Positions 9,501 through 16,789 of a stretch of DNA of 64,000 bases are shown in pieces; position 1 is the stretch's first letter; each line of letters starts with the position of its first letter. The notes under the pieces were generated by a model. It was not told where the DNA came from and made no database searches. It saw nothing but the letters and a program-made list of their open reading frames with translations. A program made the translations under genes and the position numbers. The DNA is taken from positions 1 to 64,000 of the forward strand of contig NZ_JASBQE010000043.1 in assembly GCF_029960785.1 (NCBI RefSeq), read 5' to 3'. Source of the DNA: Polyangium sp. 15x6. Its GTDB lineage: Bacteria > Myxococcota_A > Polyangia > Polyangiales > Polyangiaceae.

Positions 9501-10003
9501 AGCACCTCGCCCGTCTCCTCGGAGCACGCGCAAAACACGCCCGCGATGGCGCCGCTGTCGTCGTTGATGGGGCTGTACGAATACGTGAAATACGCCTCTT
9601 CGGTGTACCCGTTCCGATCGACGGGCAGGAGGACCTCGTCGCCGGAGAGCGAACGCCCTTCACGTAAAACCGTCTCCGTCCAGGGGCCGATGATGTGCCA
9701 GATCTCCGACCATACCTCGGACGCCGGCCGCGCGAGGGCGGTCGAGTGCCTCTGGCCGAGAATGGGCACGTACGCGTCGTTGTGAAAGCTGAGGAGCTTC
9801 GGTCCCCACCAGACGAACATGGGGTGCCGGGCGCCCAGGATCATCTGGATCGCCGTCTTCAGGCTGCGATCCCAGGCCGCGGGCACACCCAAGGCCGTGC
9901 CTTGCCACGCGTGCGCCCGCATGAGGGCGCCCATTCCTCCACCCCCGCGGAGACAATCGGCCGTATTCGAACACGCTCCGTCAGGGGGCGGTAGTTGCAT
10001 CAT
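6590..10003 (-). CDS. Hybrid sensor histidine kinase with two kinase cores and two receivers
   Basis: The domain order in 1137 residues is clear. An N-terminal PAS-like region spans ~25-175 and a GAF-like region ~185-340. A first HisKA has His363 in SHEFRTP, with its HATPase (N-box near 482, GTGIP, GIGLSLV) to about 575. REC1 spans ~634-750 with Asp683. A second HisKA has His779 in GHELRNP, with its HATPase (N-box NLLTNAAKY, GLGLGLAIV) to about 992. REC2 spans ~1014-1128 with Asp1064. No membrane helix is seen, so it should be a cytoplasmic sensor. All phosphorylation and ATP-binding motifs are intact in both cores. There is no DNA-binding domain and no response-regulator gene beside it, so output must pass to a partner elsewhere. 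Confidence 0.93.
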   Translation of the reverse strand: MMQLPPPDGACSNTADCLRGGGGMGALMRAHAWQGTALGVPAAWDRSLKTAIQMILGARHPMFVWWGPKLLSFHNDAYVPILGQRHSTALARPASEVWSEIWHIIGPWTETVLREGRSLSGDEVLLPVDRNGYTEEAYFTYSYSPINDDSGAIAGVFCACSEETGEVLGRRRLQNLGALGAAMLGARSQVEVCQTAATHLAENRNDVPFVLLYLLDETGAVARLAGMSGLPADHRACWAPSPEDAEGPWPIGELEAQRGGIVLDDVRRRVGELSCGPWPEPIEQAIVLPIEDHGLGRRAGALVLGISPRLRLDAGYRNYLELAAAQIGSALTNAGALESERRRAEALAELDRAKTTFFSNVSHEFRTPLTMMLGPLEELAMGDPPLTEAQRAHVELAQRSAERLLKLVKSLLDFARIEAGRFDASFVATDLARLTGELAATFRSAIERAGLRLGIDCPPLPEPMYVDHDMWEKIVLNLLSNALKFTFDGEIVVSLRPAGDRVILTVRDTGTGIPAAELPKIFERFHRVHGARSRTHEGAGIGLSLVQDLVRLHGGEIEVESEVGRGSTFRIRVPTGAAHLPADRVGAPLSLASTAIGPAPFLEEALGWLPASDEHVLHFSATSEPTSREAASRARVLVVDDNTDMREYLRRLLAPRWDVTAVPTGMAALAEARRSPPDLVLCDVMMPGMDGFALLSELRQDPRTSSIPIMMLSARAGEAARVEGLDAGADDYLIKPFSARELVARVASQISLSQARSQAKSRAEAASRAKDEFLAMLGHELRNPLSPILTALELMRLRNGSALERERAVIERQVQHLVRLVDDLLDVSRIARGKIELRRRPVPLAQVVAKAIEQSSPLIEQRGHTLHVAVPEEGLVVDVDEMRLAQVVGNLLTNAAKYTEKGGHVEILAAREGEWATLRVRDSGIGMTPDFLPRIFDLFVQGGRAIDRSEGGLGLGLAIVKNLTEAHGGRIEARSAGLGLGSEFIVRLPLAASRVAPPPRAWARPMGEASASPCRVLVVDDNQDAAVLLAEALRAAGYETRVAFDGPSGLEIGRIFRPEIAVLDIGLPVMDGYELAERLRELSPSPLRLLALSGYSQPGDRDRARAAGFYAHLVKPVDMDTLHAALLGVRPQPEGKG

Positions 10004-10183
10004 TTCTCGAGGGAGGACACGCGAACGGGTCCGGGCACGACGACACTAAAGGATCTGTATGTCCCGCGTCGCTCCGTATCTTCTTCGAAAAACGGAGGAT
10101 GTGGTGCAGGAATCCCTCGTCGGGGGAACCCTGACCGGAGTCCGGCGCTCCCCCAGGAATCCGCTCGTTTGGCCCGAAAAACG

Positions 10184-10831
10184 TCAGCTCAGGACGAGCG
10201 GGACGAGGTCCTCGGGTTTTTCGAGCCAGTGCGAGGGCTCGGACGGGGCGAGGTGGGCGCGTGTCATTGGGCCCCAGAGCGCGGCGCCCGTCGCGACCCC
10301 GGCGCTCTGCCCGGCGTGCATGTCGTGCAGGCTGTCGCCCACGAAGATCGCGTCCTCGGGCCGGGATCCGAGCCGCGCGAGGGCGAGCTCGACCGGCTCC
10401 TTGTGCGGCTTCGGGTTCGTCACGTCGTCGGCGCAGACGAGCACCGAGAACGCGTCCAGAAGCCCCGAGACCTCGAGCCCGCGCAGGGTGCTGTGCCGGT
10501 TCTTGCTGGTCACGATCGCGATCTTGACGTCCGCCTCGGCGAGCGCGCGGACACAGGCGACCGCGCCGGGGTAGGGCCGCACGCACGCGTCGTGATGCGC
10601 GAGGTTGTAGGCCCGGTACGTCTCGATCATCGCGAGCACGGCCTCGGGATCGTCGGAGAAGCCGGCGAGCTGCGCCTTGAGGGGCGTGCCGACGCCGCGG
10701 AGGAGCACGTCGTCCTCGCACGGAGGCAGGCCGTGGACGGCGAACGTGTGATGATAACTGTCGAGGATGAGCCGGATCGAGTCGATCAGCGTGCCATCGA
10801 GATCAAACAGGACCGTCTTGTATCGCCGCAT
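10184..10831 (-). CDS. HAD-superfamily phosphatase, phosphoglycolate-phosphatase type
   Basis: The start at 10831 (MRRYKTVLFDLDGT) puts HAD motif I, with nucleophile Asp10 and Asp12, close to the N-terminus as usual. Motif II (IVTSKN), motif III Lys in NPKPHKEP and motif IV (FVGDSLHD) are all present, and the 215-residue length fits the Gph/PGP-like group with a helical cap. These enzymes hydrolyse small phosphate esters such as 2-phosphoglycolate, but the substrate cannot be fixed from motifs. A longer in-frame start at 10894 adds a segment without conserved features and is not used. The gene is divergent from the DUF4139 gene at 10969. Confidence 0.85.
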   Translation of the reverse strand: MRRYKTVLFDLDGTLIDSIRLILDSYHHTFAVHGLPPCEDDVLLRGVGTPLKAQLAGFSDDPEAVLAMIETYRAYNLAHHDACVRPYPGAVACVRALAEADVKIAIVTSKNRHSTLRGLEVSGLLDAFSVLVCADDVTNPKPHKEPVELALARLGSRPEDAIFVGDSLHDMHAGQSAGVATGAALWGPMTRAHLAPSEPSHWLEKPEDLVPLVLS

Positions 10832-10968
10832 GAGTGCCGCGTCATTACCACATTCCCGCCCGGGCGCACGCGGCGCGGTCGCACGAGCGGACAACCGGAG
10901 ATTTCGGGGAACTCGACCAGGCGCGGCGTGTCCCTGCCCCTGCCGCCCAGAACCCCGAGGCCCATTCG

Positions 10969-13131
10969 ATGCTTTCGACTCCGCGCTACTTTTCCGCCAT
11001 CCTTGTGACCGCGCTGCTCGCGACGAGCGGGCACGCCCTGGCGCAGACCGCGCCGAAGCCGCCGCTCCCTTTGAAGACCGTGCGACTCTACGAGTCGGGG
11101 GTCGGGTACTTCGAGCGATCGGGCAGGGTCGGTCGTGATGCCGGGCTCGCGTTGCCCGTGCCAGTCTCGCACCTCGACGACGCGCTGAAGACGCTCGTCG
11201 TGCTCGGGACCGACGGGAAGACGAGCGTCGCGGGCATCGAGTTCGCGAGCAGCATCAGCGTGGAGAAAGGCCGGGCGCTCGCGGGTTTGCCCGACGGATC
11301 GGGCCCCGTGACGCACGCGAACCTGCTCCGCAGCCTGAAGGGCAGCGGCATCGAGCTCCGCACGGCGCGCGAGACCGTGAAAGGAAAACTCGTCGACGTG
11401 CTCGACCCGAGCGACGACGAGCCGGGCCCGTGTGTACCGGTCGCCGAGGACGAGGGGGCAAAAAAGCAAGGCGAGGGCGCGCCCGCCCGGTGCGTGCCGC
11501 GAAAAGAGACGACGCTGCTCGTCCTCACGACGGAGGCCGAGATCCGCAAGTTTTTCCTGTCCGACGTGGTCGGCGTCAAACCCACGGATCCTTCCCAAGG
11601 CGCGCGCCTCGGCGCGAGCGCGTCCGTGGCCTCGCCGCAAGGCGCGTCGGCGCGTCGTGATTTGCGGGTGCTCGCCGAGAGCACGTCCGACGTGACGCTC
11701 GGGTATGTCGCGGAGGCGCCGGTGTGGCGCTCGACGTACCGAATGGTGCTCAGCAACAAGGAGCAACGCGGCATTCTGCAGGGCTGGGCGCTCGTGCACA
11801 ACGACACGGACGAGGAGTGGAACAAGGTCAAGATCGAGCTCGTCAACGGCCGCCCCGATTCGTTCCTGTATCCGCTCGCGGCTCCGCGCTACACGCGCCG
11901 CGAGCTCCTCACGCCGAGCGAGCCGCTCTCCACGATCCCGCAGCTCGTCCTGCAGACCGCGGACGCGATGTGGAGCGAGATGATCGGCGATACGTTCGGC
12001 GCCGGCGCCGGCGGCCTCGGCCTCTCGGGCTACGGCGAGGGCGGGGGCGGGCGCGGAGAGGGGCTCGGGGTCGGTAGGATCGGCACGATCGGGCACGGGA
12101 GCGGCACGGGCGTCGGCGACGGATCGAGCACGGTGCTCTCCGTGGGGGATCTCGCGAAGATCGCCGAGGCCGAGGGCATGGAAGCGGGCGCGCTCTTCCG
12201 GTATTCGATGCCCGCTCCGATCGACCTCCGGGCGCACGGCTCGGCGCTCCTGCCGTTTTTGCAGCAATCGATCTCCGCGCGGCGGATCGTGTGGTTCGGA
12301 AGCGCGGGCGACGTCGGCCGGAGCGCGGCGCGCATCAAGAACGACACGAAGCAGACCTTGCCCGCGGGCCCCATTTCGTTCTTCGCCGACGGAGGTTTCG
12401 CGGGCGAGGCGCAGATCGACCGCCTGAAGCCCAGCGAGACCCGCTTCATCGCGTTCGGCACGGACATCGACGTCGAGCTCATGCAAAACAACATGCTGGT
12501 CACGGACGAGGTGCAGCTCGTCGAGTACCAGGGGGATCAGCTGGTCGAGCATTTCATCCGGCACACGCGCGTCGATTACACGATCGAGAACCGGAGCGGC
12601 GGGGCGCGGACGGTCTTTTTGAACCTCAACCTCGTGCGCAACGCGACCGTGAACGGCGCGGACGAGCTCGATTTCGACGTCGTGTCGAACAAGCCGCTCG
12701 CGGTGTTCGCGAGCGAGCCGCGATCGAAGAAGGTGCGGCGCATCGAGGCCGACGAGGGTGTGTCCCGGCAAACGGACATCCGTACGCTGAGCCCGCAGGC
12801 GCTGCGGGCCATGGCGGCCGCGCCGAAATTGTCCGCGGCGCAGCGTGCCGCGCTCGAAGAAGCGGCGAAACACCTCACGGATGCCGAGGCGCGCGCGAGC
12901 CTCTTGCCGAAACGCAGGGCGGATCTCGACGAGCTCATACAGGATCTCGGCCGGCTGCGGGGCTACCTCGCCGCGACGCAATCGAAGGACGACGGGGAGA
13001 AGTTCACGAAGCAGATCCTGGAGAAGGAAGCACGGGTGAAGGAGCTCCGCACGCGGATCGCCGGCCTCGGGACCGAGGTGGAGGGATATCGATCGCGGGC
13101 ACGGACGGCGCTGCAGAAGCTGCGGAAGTAA
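10969..13131 (+). CDS. Secreted DUF4139-type protein with C-terminal coiled coil
   Basis: The start at 10969 gives a clean signal peptide ending HALAQ near residue 26; the frame is open further upstream but without a signal. The N-terminal part begins VRLYESGVGYFE, and the centre (near residues 255-310) has the pattern W-x-x-x-Y-x-M...GWALVHNDTDEEW...VNGRP that marks the DUF4139 fold. A Gly-rich loop lies near residues 344-385. The last ~105 residues are charged and Leu-rich, likely a coiled coil. DUF4139 proteins are exported and functionally unclear. The stop codon abuts that of the convergent gene at 13132. Length 720 residues. Confidence 0.75.
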   Translation: MLSTPRYFSAILVTALLATSGHALAQTAPKPPLPLKTVRLYESGVGYFERSGRVGRDAGLALPVPVSHLDDALKTLVVLGTDGKTSVAGIEFASSISVEKGRALAGLPDGSGPVTHANLLRSLKGSGIELRTARETVKGKLVDVLDPSDDEPGPCVPVAEDEGAKKQGEGAPARCVPRKETTLLVLTTEAEIRKFFLSDVVGVKPTDPSQGARLGASASVASPQGASARRDLRVLAESTSDVTLGYVAEAPVWRSTYRMVLSNKEQRGILQGWALVHNDTDEEWNKVKIELVNGRPDSFLYPLAAPRYTRRELLTPSEPLSTIPQLVLQTADAMWSEMIGDTFGAGAGGLGLSGYGEGGGGRGEGLGVGRIGTIGHGSGTGVGDGSSTVLSVGDLAKIAEAEGMEAGALFRYSMPAPIDLRAHGSALLPFLQQSISARRIVWFGSAGDVGRSAARIKNDTKQTLPAGPISFFADGGFAGEAQIDRLKPSETRFIAFGTDIDVELMQNNMLVTDEVQLVEYQGDQLVEHFIRHTRVDYTIENRSGGARTVFLNLNLVRNATVNGADELDFDVVSNKPLAVFASEPRSKKVRRIEADEGVSRQTDIRTLSPQALRAMAAAPKLSAAQRAALEEAAKHLTDAEARASLLPKRRADLDELIQDLGRLRGYLAATQSKDDGEKFTKQILEKEARVKELRTRIAGLGTEVEGYRSRARTALQKLRK

Positions 13132-13581
13132 TCAGGCGCCCGGCGGCTCCTCCCGGCTCGACGACGCCCACGTGTGTTCGAGCCGCGCGAGGAGCAGGGG
13201 CCCGGCGATCCGCTCGTAGCCGGCCCGGAGCAGGTCGTTCGCGGTGGCCGGCTCCGTGATCCCGTCCGTCGCGACGGTCACGTGCGGAATGGCATTCTCC
13301 GTAAAACCCTGTTCGAGGAGCCTCCCGTCTTCGAGGAGGAGCCCCACGACCACGGCCTCGACCCCGCCGTCGTCCCGCCGCGCGTACCCCGTGACGGCGA
13401 GGGTGAAAGCGCGGCCGAGGTCACTCGCCGTGAAAGGAGGCGGCAGATCGGCCGGGTTTTTCGTGCCGTACCGCAGGGTGCAATGATGGGCGATCGGGCG
13501 GGGCAAGGTGCAGAAGCGCCGCCGGAGGATCTCGGCGGAGGGCGGATCGAGGACGAGCGCGAAATACCCGTCGGGGTGCAT
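13132..13581 (-). CDS. Putative 2H phosphoesterase-like protein
   Basis: This 149-residue protein carries two His-x-Thr motifs about 67 residues apart: His33-Cys-Thr35 in HHCTLRYG and His100-Val-Thr102 in IPHVTVATDG. This is the hallmark of 2H phosphoesterases, which open cyclic phosphates on RNA or nucleotides. The second motif preceded by Pro and followed by an alternating strand fits that fold. The layout recalls the phosphodiesterase domain of fungal-type tRNA ligases, but that link is inference. It begins 27 bp after the stop of 13609-14169 on the same strand and so may be co-transcribed with the sigma factor gene upstream. No signal peptide. Confidence 0.5.
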   Translation of the reverse strand: MHPDGYFALVLDPPSAEILRRRFCTLPRPIAHHCTLRYGTKNPADLPPPFTASDLGRAFTLAVTGYARRDDGGVEAVVVGLLLEDGRLLEQGFTENAIPHVTVATDGITEPATANDLLRAGYERIAGPLLLARLEHTWASSSREEPPGA

Positions 13582-13608
13582 GGATCTGCCGAAGCTTAGC
13601 GGAGAACG

Positions 13609-14169
13609 TCAGCGCGCGCCGCGGGAAGCATTGCGGAGGCGCACCAGGAGGACGCGGGCGAAGCGGCGGAGCTTCTTCCAGAGCGACGGAGGTTCCGCCG
13701 CGGCGGTGTCGAGTGGCGCGGGCGCGGCGGCCTCGGGCTCGGCCGTCTCCTCGGCCCAGGCGACGAGGCGTTCCCGCAAGGGCGCGGGCGCCGGGACGCG
13801 TGGCGCGAGCGCTTCGAGGACGACATCGAGCTCCTCGGGGAATGGATCCGACGTCTCCTCGGCCCAGGTCACGAGCTTCTCGCGCAGCGCTTCCGGCGCC
13901 CGCGTGTCGGGGTCGGGCGCGAGCGCCGCCAGCACCGAGCGCAGGATCGGATCGGAGGCCGGCGCCGGCTCCGGCGCGTCGCTCGGCGGGAGCTCGGGCA
14001 GGACCAACGGCGCGGGCATCGGGCGCGGCGCCTGCGGCTCGGCGCGCTTCTTGGCCGCCGCCTCGCGGACGTCGTTGCGCGGGCGGACGAAGAGCGTGAT
14101 GAGCTTCGCGAACCCCTTTTTCGGCGCGGGCGCCGGGGTTTGTTGCTTCCTCGCCTGCGAGTGCTTCAT
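13609..14169 (-). CDS. Sigma-factor partner of unknown function, with a repeated motif
   Basis: The ATG overlaps the sigma-factor stop as ATGA (14166-14169), so translation is coupled. The 186-residue product is Pro/Ala/Glu-rich, has no membrane helix and no Cys/His zinc motif, and so does not look like a classic anti-sigma factor. Two short copies of a motif, LREKLVTWAEET and LRERLVAWAEET, lie about 43 residues apart, each preceded by LxALAP. Both ends are basic (KKGFAKLITLFVRPR at the start, WKKLRRFARVLLVRLR at the end), which could bind nucleic acid or membrane. The coupling argues for a role with the sigma factor, for example as a soluble regulator; this is inference. Confidence 0.6.
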   Translation of the reverse strand: MKHSQARKQQTPAPAPKKGFAKLITLFVRPRNDVREAAAKKRAEPQAPRPMPAPLVLPELPPSDAPEPAPASDPILRSVLAALAPDPDTRAPEALREKLVTWAEETSDPFPEELDVVLEALAPRVPAPAPLRERLVAWAEETAEPEAAAPAPLDTAAAEPPSLWKKLRRFARVLLVRLRNASRGAR

Positions 14170-14735
14170 AAGTTGCTCCCGAGCTCGAGCTTGAGTTTTT
14201 CGATAAGCCGTGAGAGCCGCGATTTGACGGTCCCGAGCGGAATCGAGAGCGCCTGCGCGATATCCTCGTAGCTGAGGTCCTCGTGGTATCGGAGCAAGAG
14301 GAGCGCGCGATCGGTCTCGTTGAGGTCCTTCACCACGTCGTTCACGCGCTCGGCGCGTTGCCTTTGCTCGATGCGCGAGATCGGGTCCGTGCTCGCCGGG
14401 TCCGTGGCCTCGTCCGCGCCAAGACCCTCGGATACCTGCCGCTCCCGCTCCCGCACCCGCATCCGACGCGAGTCAATCGCCTTGCGCACCGCGATCTTGA
14501 CGACCCACGCGTGCTTGTCCTCGACGGACGCGTCGTACTGGTGCGTGCGCAGAGCCACGATGACCGCCGTGAAAGCCTCCTGGGCCGCGTCGTCGACGTC
14601 GGGGCCGGCGTGGAGGATGCTGCGGACCCACCCGTAGATGAAATCCGTGAGCGTGCCCCCCGCCACCCTGTCGCCCCGAGCCGCCGCTTCCAGCAGGTCG
14701 ACGGTGATGCGGTGCGTTGCTTGTCCCTTCATCAT
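14166..14735 (-). CDS. ECF-type RNA polymerase sigma factor
   Basis: The 189-residue protein has the ECF layout. Region 2 is near residues 25-100, with the DDAAQEAF core-binding motif and a following KHAWVVKIAVRKAID stretch. A charged linker leads to region 4 near 130-185, with ALLLLRYHEDLSYEDIAQ and the helix-turn-helix SIPLGTVKSRL. The start is one of two adjacent ATGs at 14735/14732. The frame stays open far upstream, but that part reads through direct repeats and is not sigma-like. The gene is coupled to 14169 by an ATGA overlap. A hairpin and a repeated 12-bp palindrome sit 46-158 bp before the start and suggest autoregulation. Confidence 0.88.
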   Translation of the reverse strand: MMKGQATHRITVDLLEAAARGDRVAGGTLTDFIYGWVRSILHAGPDVDDAAQEAFTAVIVALRTHQYDASVEDKHAWVVKIAVRKAIDSRRMRVRERERQVSEGLGADEATDPASTDPISRIEQRQRAERVNDVVKDLNETDRALLLLRYHEDLSYEDIAQALSIPLGTVKSRLSRLIEKLKLELGSNL

Positions 14736-14748
14736 CAAACGTCCGGCC

Positions 14749-14893
14749 GTACCACGAACGAGGGGCGCGGATGGTTCCCGCATTTCGAACGTCGCGACGT
14801 CGCAACGTTCGAAATGTCGCTTGATGAAACGTCGCCGCGTACCACCAACGATGGGGGCGGATGGTTCCCTCGTTTCGGACGTCGCGACGTCGC
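14749..14893. repeat. 55-bp direct repeat carrying a 12-bp palindrome, upstream of the sigma gene
   Basis: Segments 14749-14803 and 14839-14893 match at 49 of 55 positions (period 90 bp). Each contains the perfect palindrome ACGTCGCGACGT, at 14789-14800 and 14879-14890. They lie upstream of the sigma-factor start (14735) and could be paired operator sites. Confidence 0.6.
14781..14816 (-). promoter_or_regulatory. 12-bp perfect inverted repeat before the sigma gene
   Basis: CATTTCGAACGT (14781-14792) pairs exactly with ACGTTCGAAATG (14805-14816) across a 12-nt loop. It lies 46 bp upstream of the sigma start and overlaps the first copy of the direct repeat. It may be an operator, or an RNA hairpin in the leader. 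Confidence 0.5.
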
Positions 14894-14920
14894 GGTGTCG
14901 CTTCCGGCCGGCCGGGCCCT

Positions 14921-15988
14921 TCAGCGCCGCTCGGGCAAGACGATCACGGTCCCCTCGGACGAAAGCTCGAGCCTTCGCCGTGTGGATCCCTCCGTCATTT
15001 CGATTTCCATCTTGCCGGTCGTGATCACGCGCGCCGTGGGGCGCTTCGGCGCCTTTCCGGAGGGGCGCCCGACGGCGATGGGCGCGGGCCAGAGCTCTTT
15101 GCCGCGCTCGTCGTACCGCATGGCGAACACGGCCTCCTCGCGCCGCGCCAAAGGCCCTGCGGCCGAGCCCGCGCCGACGAGGACAAACGTATCCTCGGCA
15201 TCGACCAGGATCCCGACGGCCGCACCCGGATCCGGCTTCCATGGCAGTGTGAGCCCGGATCGGCCCCACGCGCGCATGCCCCGCTCGTCGATCCGCGAGG
15301 CGCGCGCCTCACCTTCGCCCGAGGCCACGACGACGTGCCCGTGCCCCGGCCAGTACAGCGCGGAGATGGCCTCGCAATGGGGGATCTCGAGGGCCTCGTA
15401 ATCGGCGAAGATCCCGCCCTCCGAGGTCCAGGCGCGGAGCGCCGCGAGCTCTCCTGCCGCATCACAAAAGGCGACGCCGACGGACGACTCCGGGCCGCGC
15501 ACCACCGTCATTTCCCGCACGCCCGGCACGATCCCCGCGAGCGGCATTTCCTTCGTCCACGCCCGCGTGCCGTCCGCGGCGACGACCAGCACGAGCGGTT
15601 TGTCGGGCTGTGACGAGTCTTCGATCAGGAGCGCCTGCCGATCGCCCGGGAGGGTCTCGACCTGCAAGGAGAGTGGGAGCCCCACGTTCGCCCCGAAATG
15701 CGAGAGGACGGCGTCACGATGGTGGGAGAGATGCGGGTCATCCTCGAACCGTTTGACCAAAAAGCGCCGCGGTTCGGTCGCCGGCAACGAGCGATCGGAG
15801 GGCACGTCGGGCGCGGGCGCGAGGTCGGGCGGCGGAGGCGCGGGCATTGCGGCCGCGGAAGTGGCTTCCGGCGGAGAGGCGTCGGTCCCCGCGTCGCCCG
15901 GCGCGGCGCTCTCGTCGCGGCGGCATGCGGGGAAAACCACGAGCGCGGCGGCGAGGAGGAGCGTACTTGACGAACGCCTACGAATCAT
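14921..15988 (-). CDS. Lipoprotein of unknown function
   Basis: A 355-residue protein with a basic start (MIRRRSSS), a hydrophobic segment and a lipobox ending FPAC at Cys22. A Pro/Ala/Asp-rich spacer runs to about residue 70. The rest has repeating strands with Trp and Gly turns (for example DGTRAWTKEM and DERGMRAWGR), suggesting a small beta-propeller built of repeats. No catalytic motif is visible. It ends 185 bp before the sigma start on the same strand, and that gap holds the repeats described separately, so the sigma gene probably has its own promoter. It lies 31 bp downstream of the next lipoprotein gene (16020) and may form a unit with it. Confidence 0.7.
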   Translation of the reverse strand: MIRRRSSSTLLLAAALVVFPACRRDESAAPGDAGTDASPPEATSAAAMPAPPPPDLAPAPDVPSDRSLPATEPRRFLVKRFEDDPHLSHHRDAVLSHFGANVGLPLSLQVETLPGDRQALLIEDSSQPDKPLVLVVAADGTRAWTKEMPLAGIVPGVREMTVVRGPESSVGVAFCDAAGELAALRAWTSEGGIFADYEALEIPHCEAISALYWPGHGHVVVASGEGEARASRIDERGMRAWGRSGLTLPWKPDPGAAVGILVDAEDTFVLVGAGSAAGPLARREEAVFAMRYDERGKELWPAPIAVGRPSGKAPKRPTARVITTGKMEIEMTEGSTRRRLELSSEGTVIVLPERR

Positions 15989-16019
15989 CGCGCGGAGTGT
16001 ACCGCCCGGACGAGCCGTC

Positions 16020-16643
16020 TCAAGGGCCGTCGAAGGTCGCGACCTCCGAGACGTAGGCCTCGTCGCCGCACGTGCTCACGACGACGAGCGAACGTGAGCG
16101 CTGCCGCGGCAGTGGGAAAAACGCGAGGAGGCGCGTGCCGCCGTCGTCCCGGCGCTGGGTGCCGGGCGTGACGAGCGTGGTCTTCGTGCCGTCGAGCACG
16201 ACGACCGTGGAGACGCAGGCCTTCGCCTCCGCAGGCAAATCCGCGGTGCAAGACTCGGTCGTGCACGCGAGCGCGAGGGGGCGCGGCAGGAGCGCGCGGG
16301 CCGGATCGAGATCGATCTCGGCGTGGAACGAGCCGTCCTGCTCCTCGATACGAAAATCACGGCCGGGCACGAGCACGATCGGGCGACGGCCGGGGACGTG
16401 GACGAGCAGCGGAATGTGATCCGGATGTACATGGAGCGCGCCGTACGTCCCGACGAACCGTCCCGACGTGTCCACGGAGAATGCGCCTTTCGCGCCCTCG
16501 AGCGGGACCACGAGCGCGGCGTCGGTGCGCGCGGGGAGCAGGATTCGCCCCTCGACGTGGACGCGGGAGGTCCGGTCGCATCCCGCGATTGCGAGCGCTC
16601 CCAGCCCGAGCGCGACCATGGATCGAACGAGGCGACGCCCCAT
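16020..16643 (-). CDS. Small lipoprotein of unknown function
   Basis: Starting at 16643 gives MGRRLVRS, a hydrophobic stretch and a good lipobox (AIAGC). The in-frame start 66 bp further up would bury the signal sequence. The mature 187 residues are beta-rich. Four Cys residues around ACTTESCTADLPAEAKAC and VSTCGDE could form disulfides. A VHVPGRRPIVLVPGRDF stretch resembles the PEGA- or carboxypeptidase-regulatory-type beta sandwich in style only. No known family is recognised. It is divergent from comM (16790). Confidence 0.65.
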   Translation of the reverse strand: MGRRLVRSMVALGLGALAIAGCDRTSRVHVEGRILLPARTDAALVVPLEGAKGAFSVDTSGRFVGTYGALHVHPDHIPLLVHVPGRRPIVLVPGRDFRIEEQDGSFHAEIDLDPARALLPRPLALACTTESCTADLPAEAKACVSTVVVLDGTKTTLVTPGTQRRDDGGTRLLAFFPLPRQRSRSLVVVSTCGDEAYVSEVATFDGP

Positions 16644-16789
16644 CGGCGACGACCCTACCACGCGCGCCGGGAAGGCGGGACCCCTGGCGGCCGCCAGGCG
16701 GACCTTCATGCCGCCACCCCCGGCAGCGCGAAAAAAACAGGTTTTTCCGCATTTTTCGGCCCGGTACGGCGCTCGCAGACGGGGCGGGG

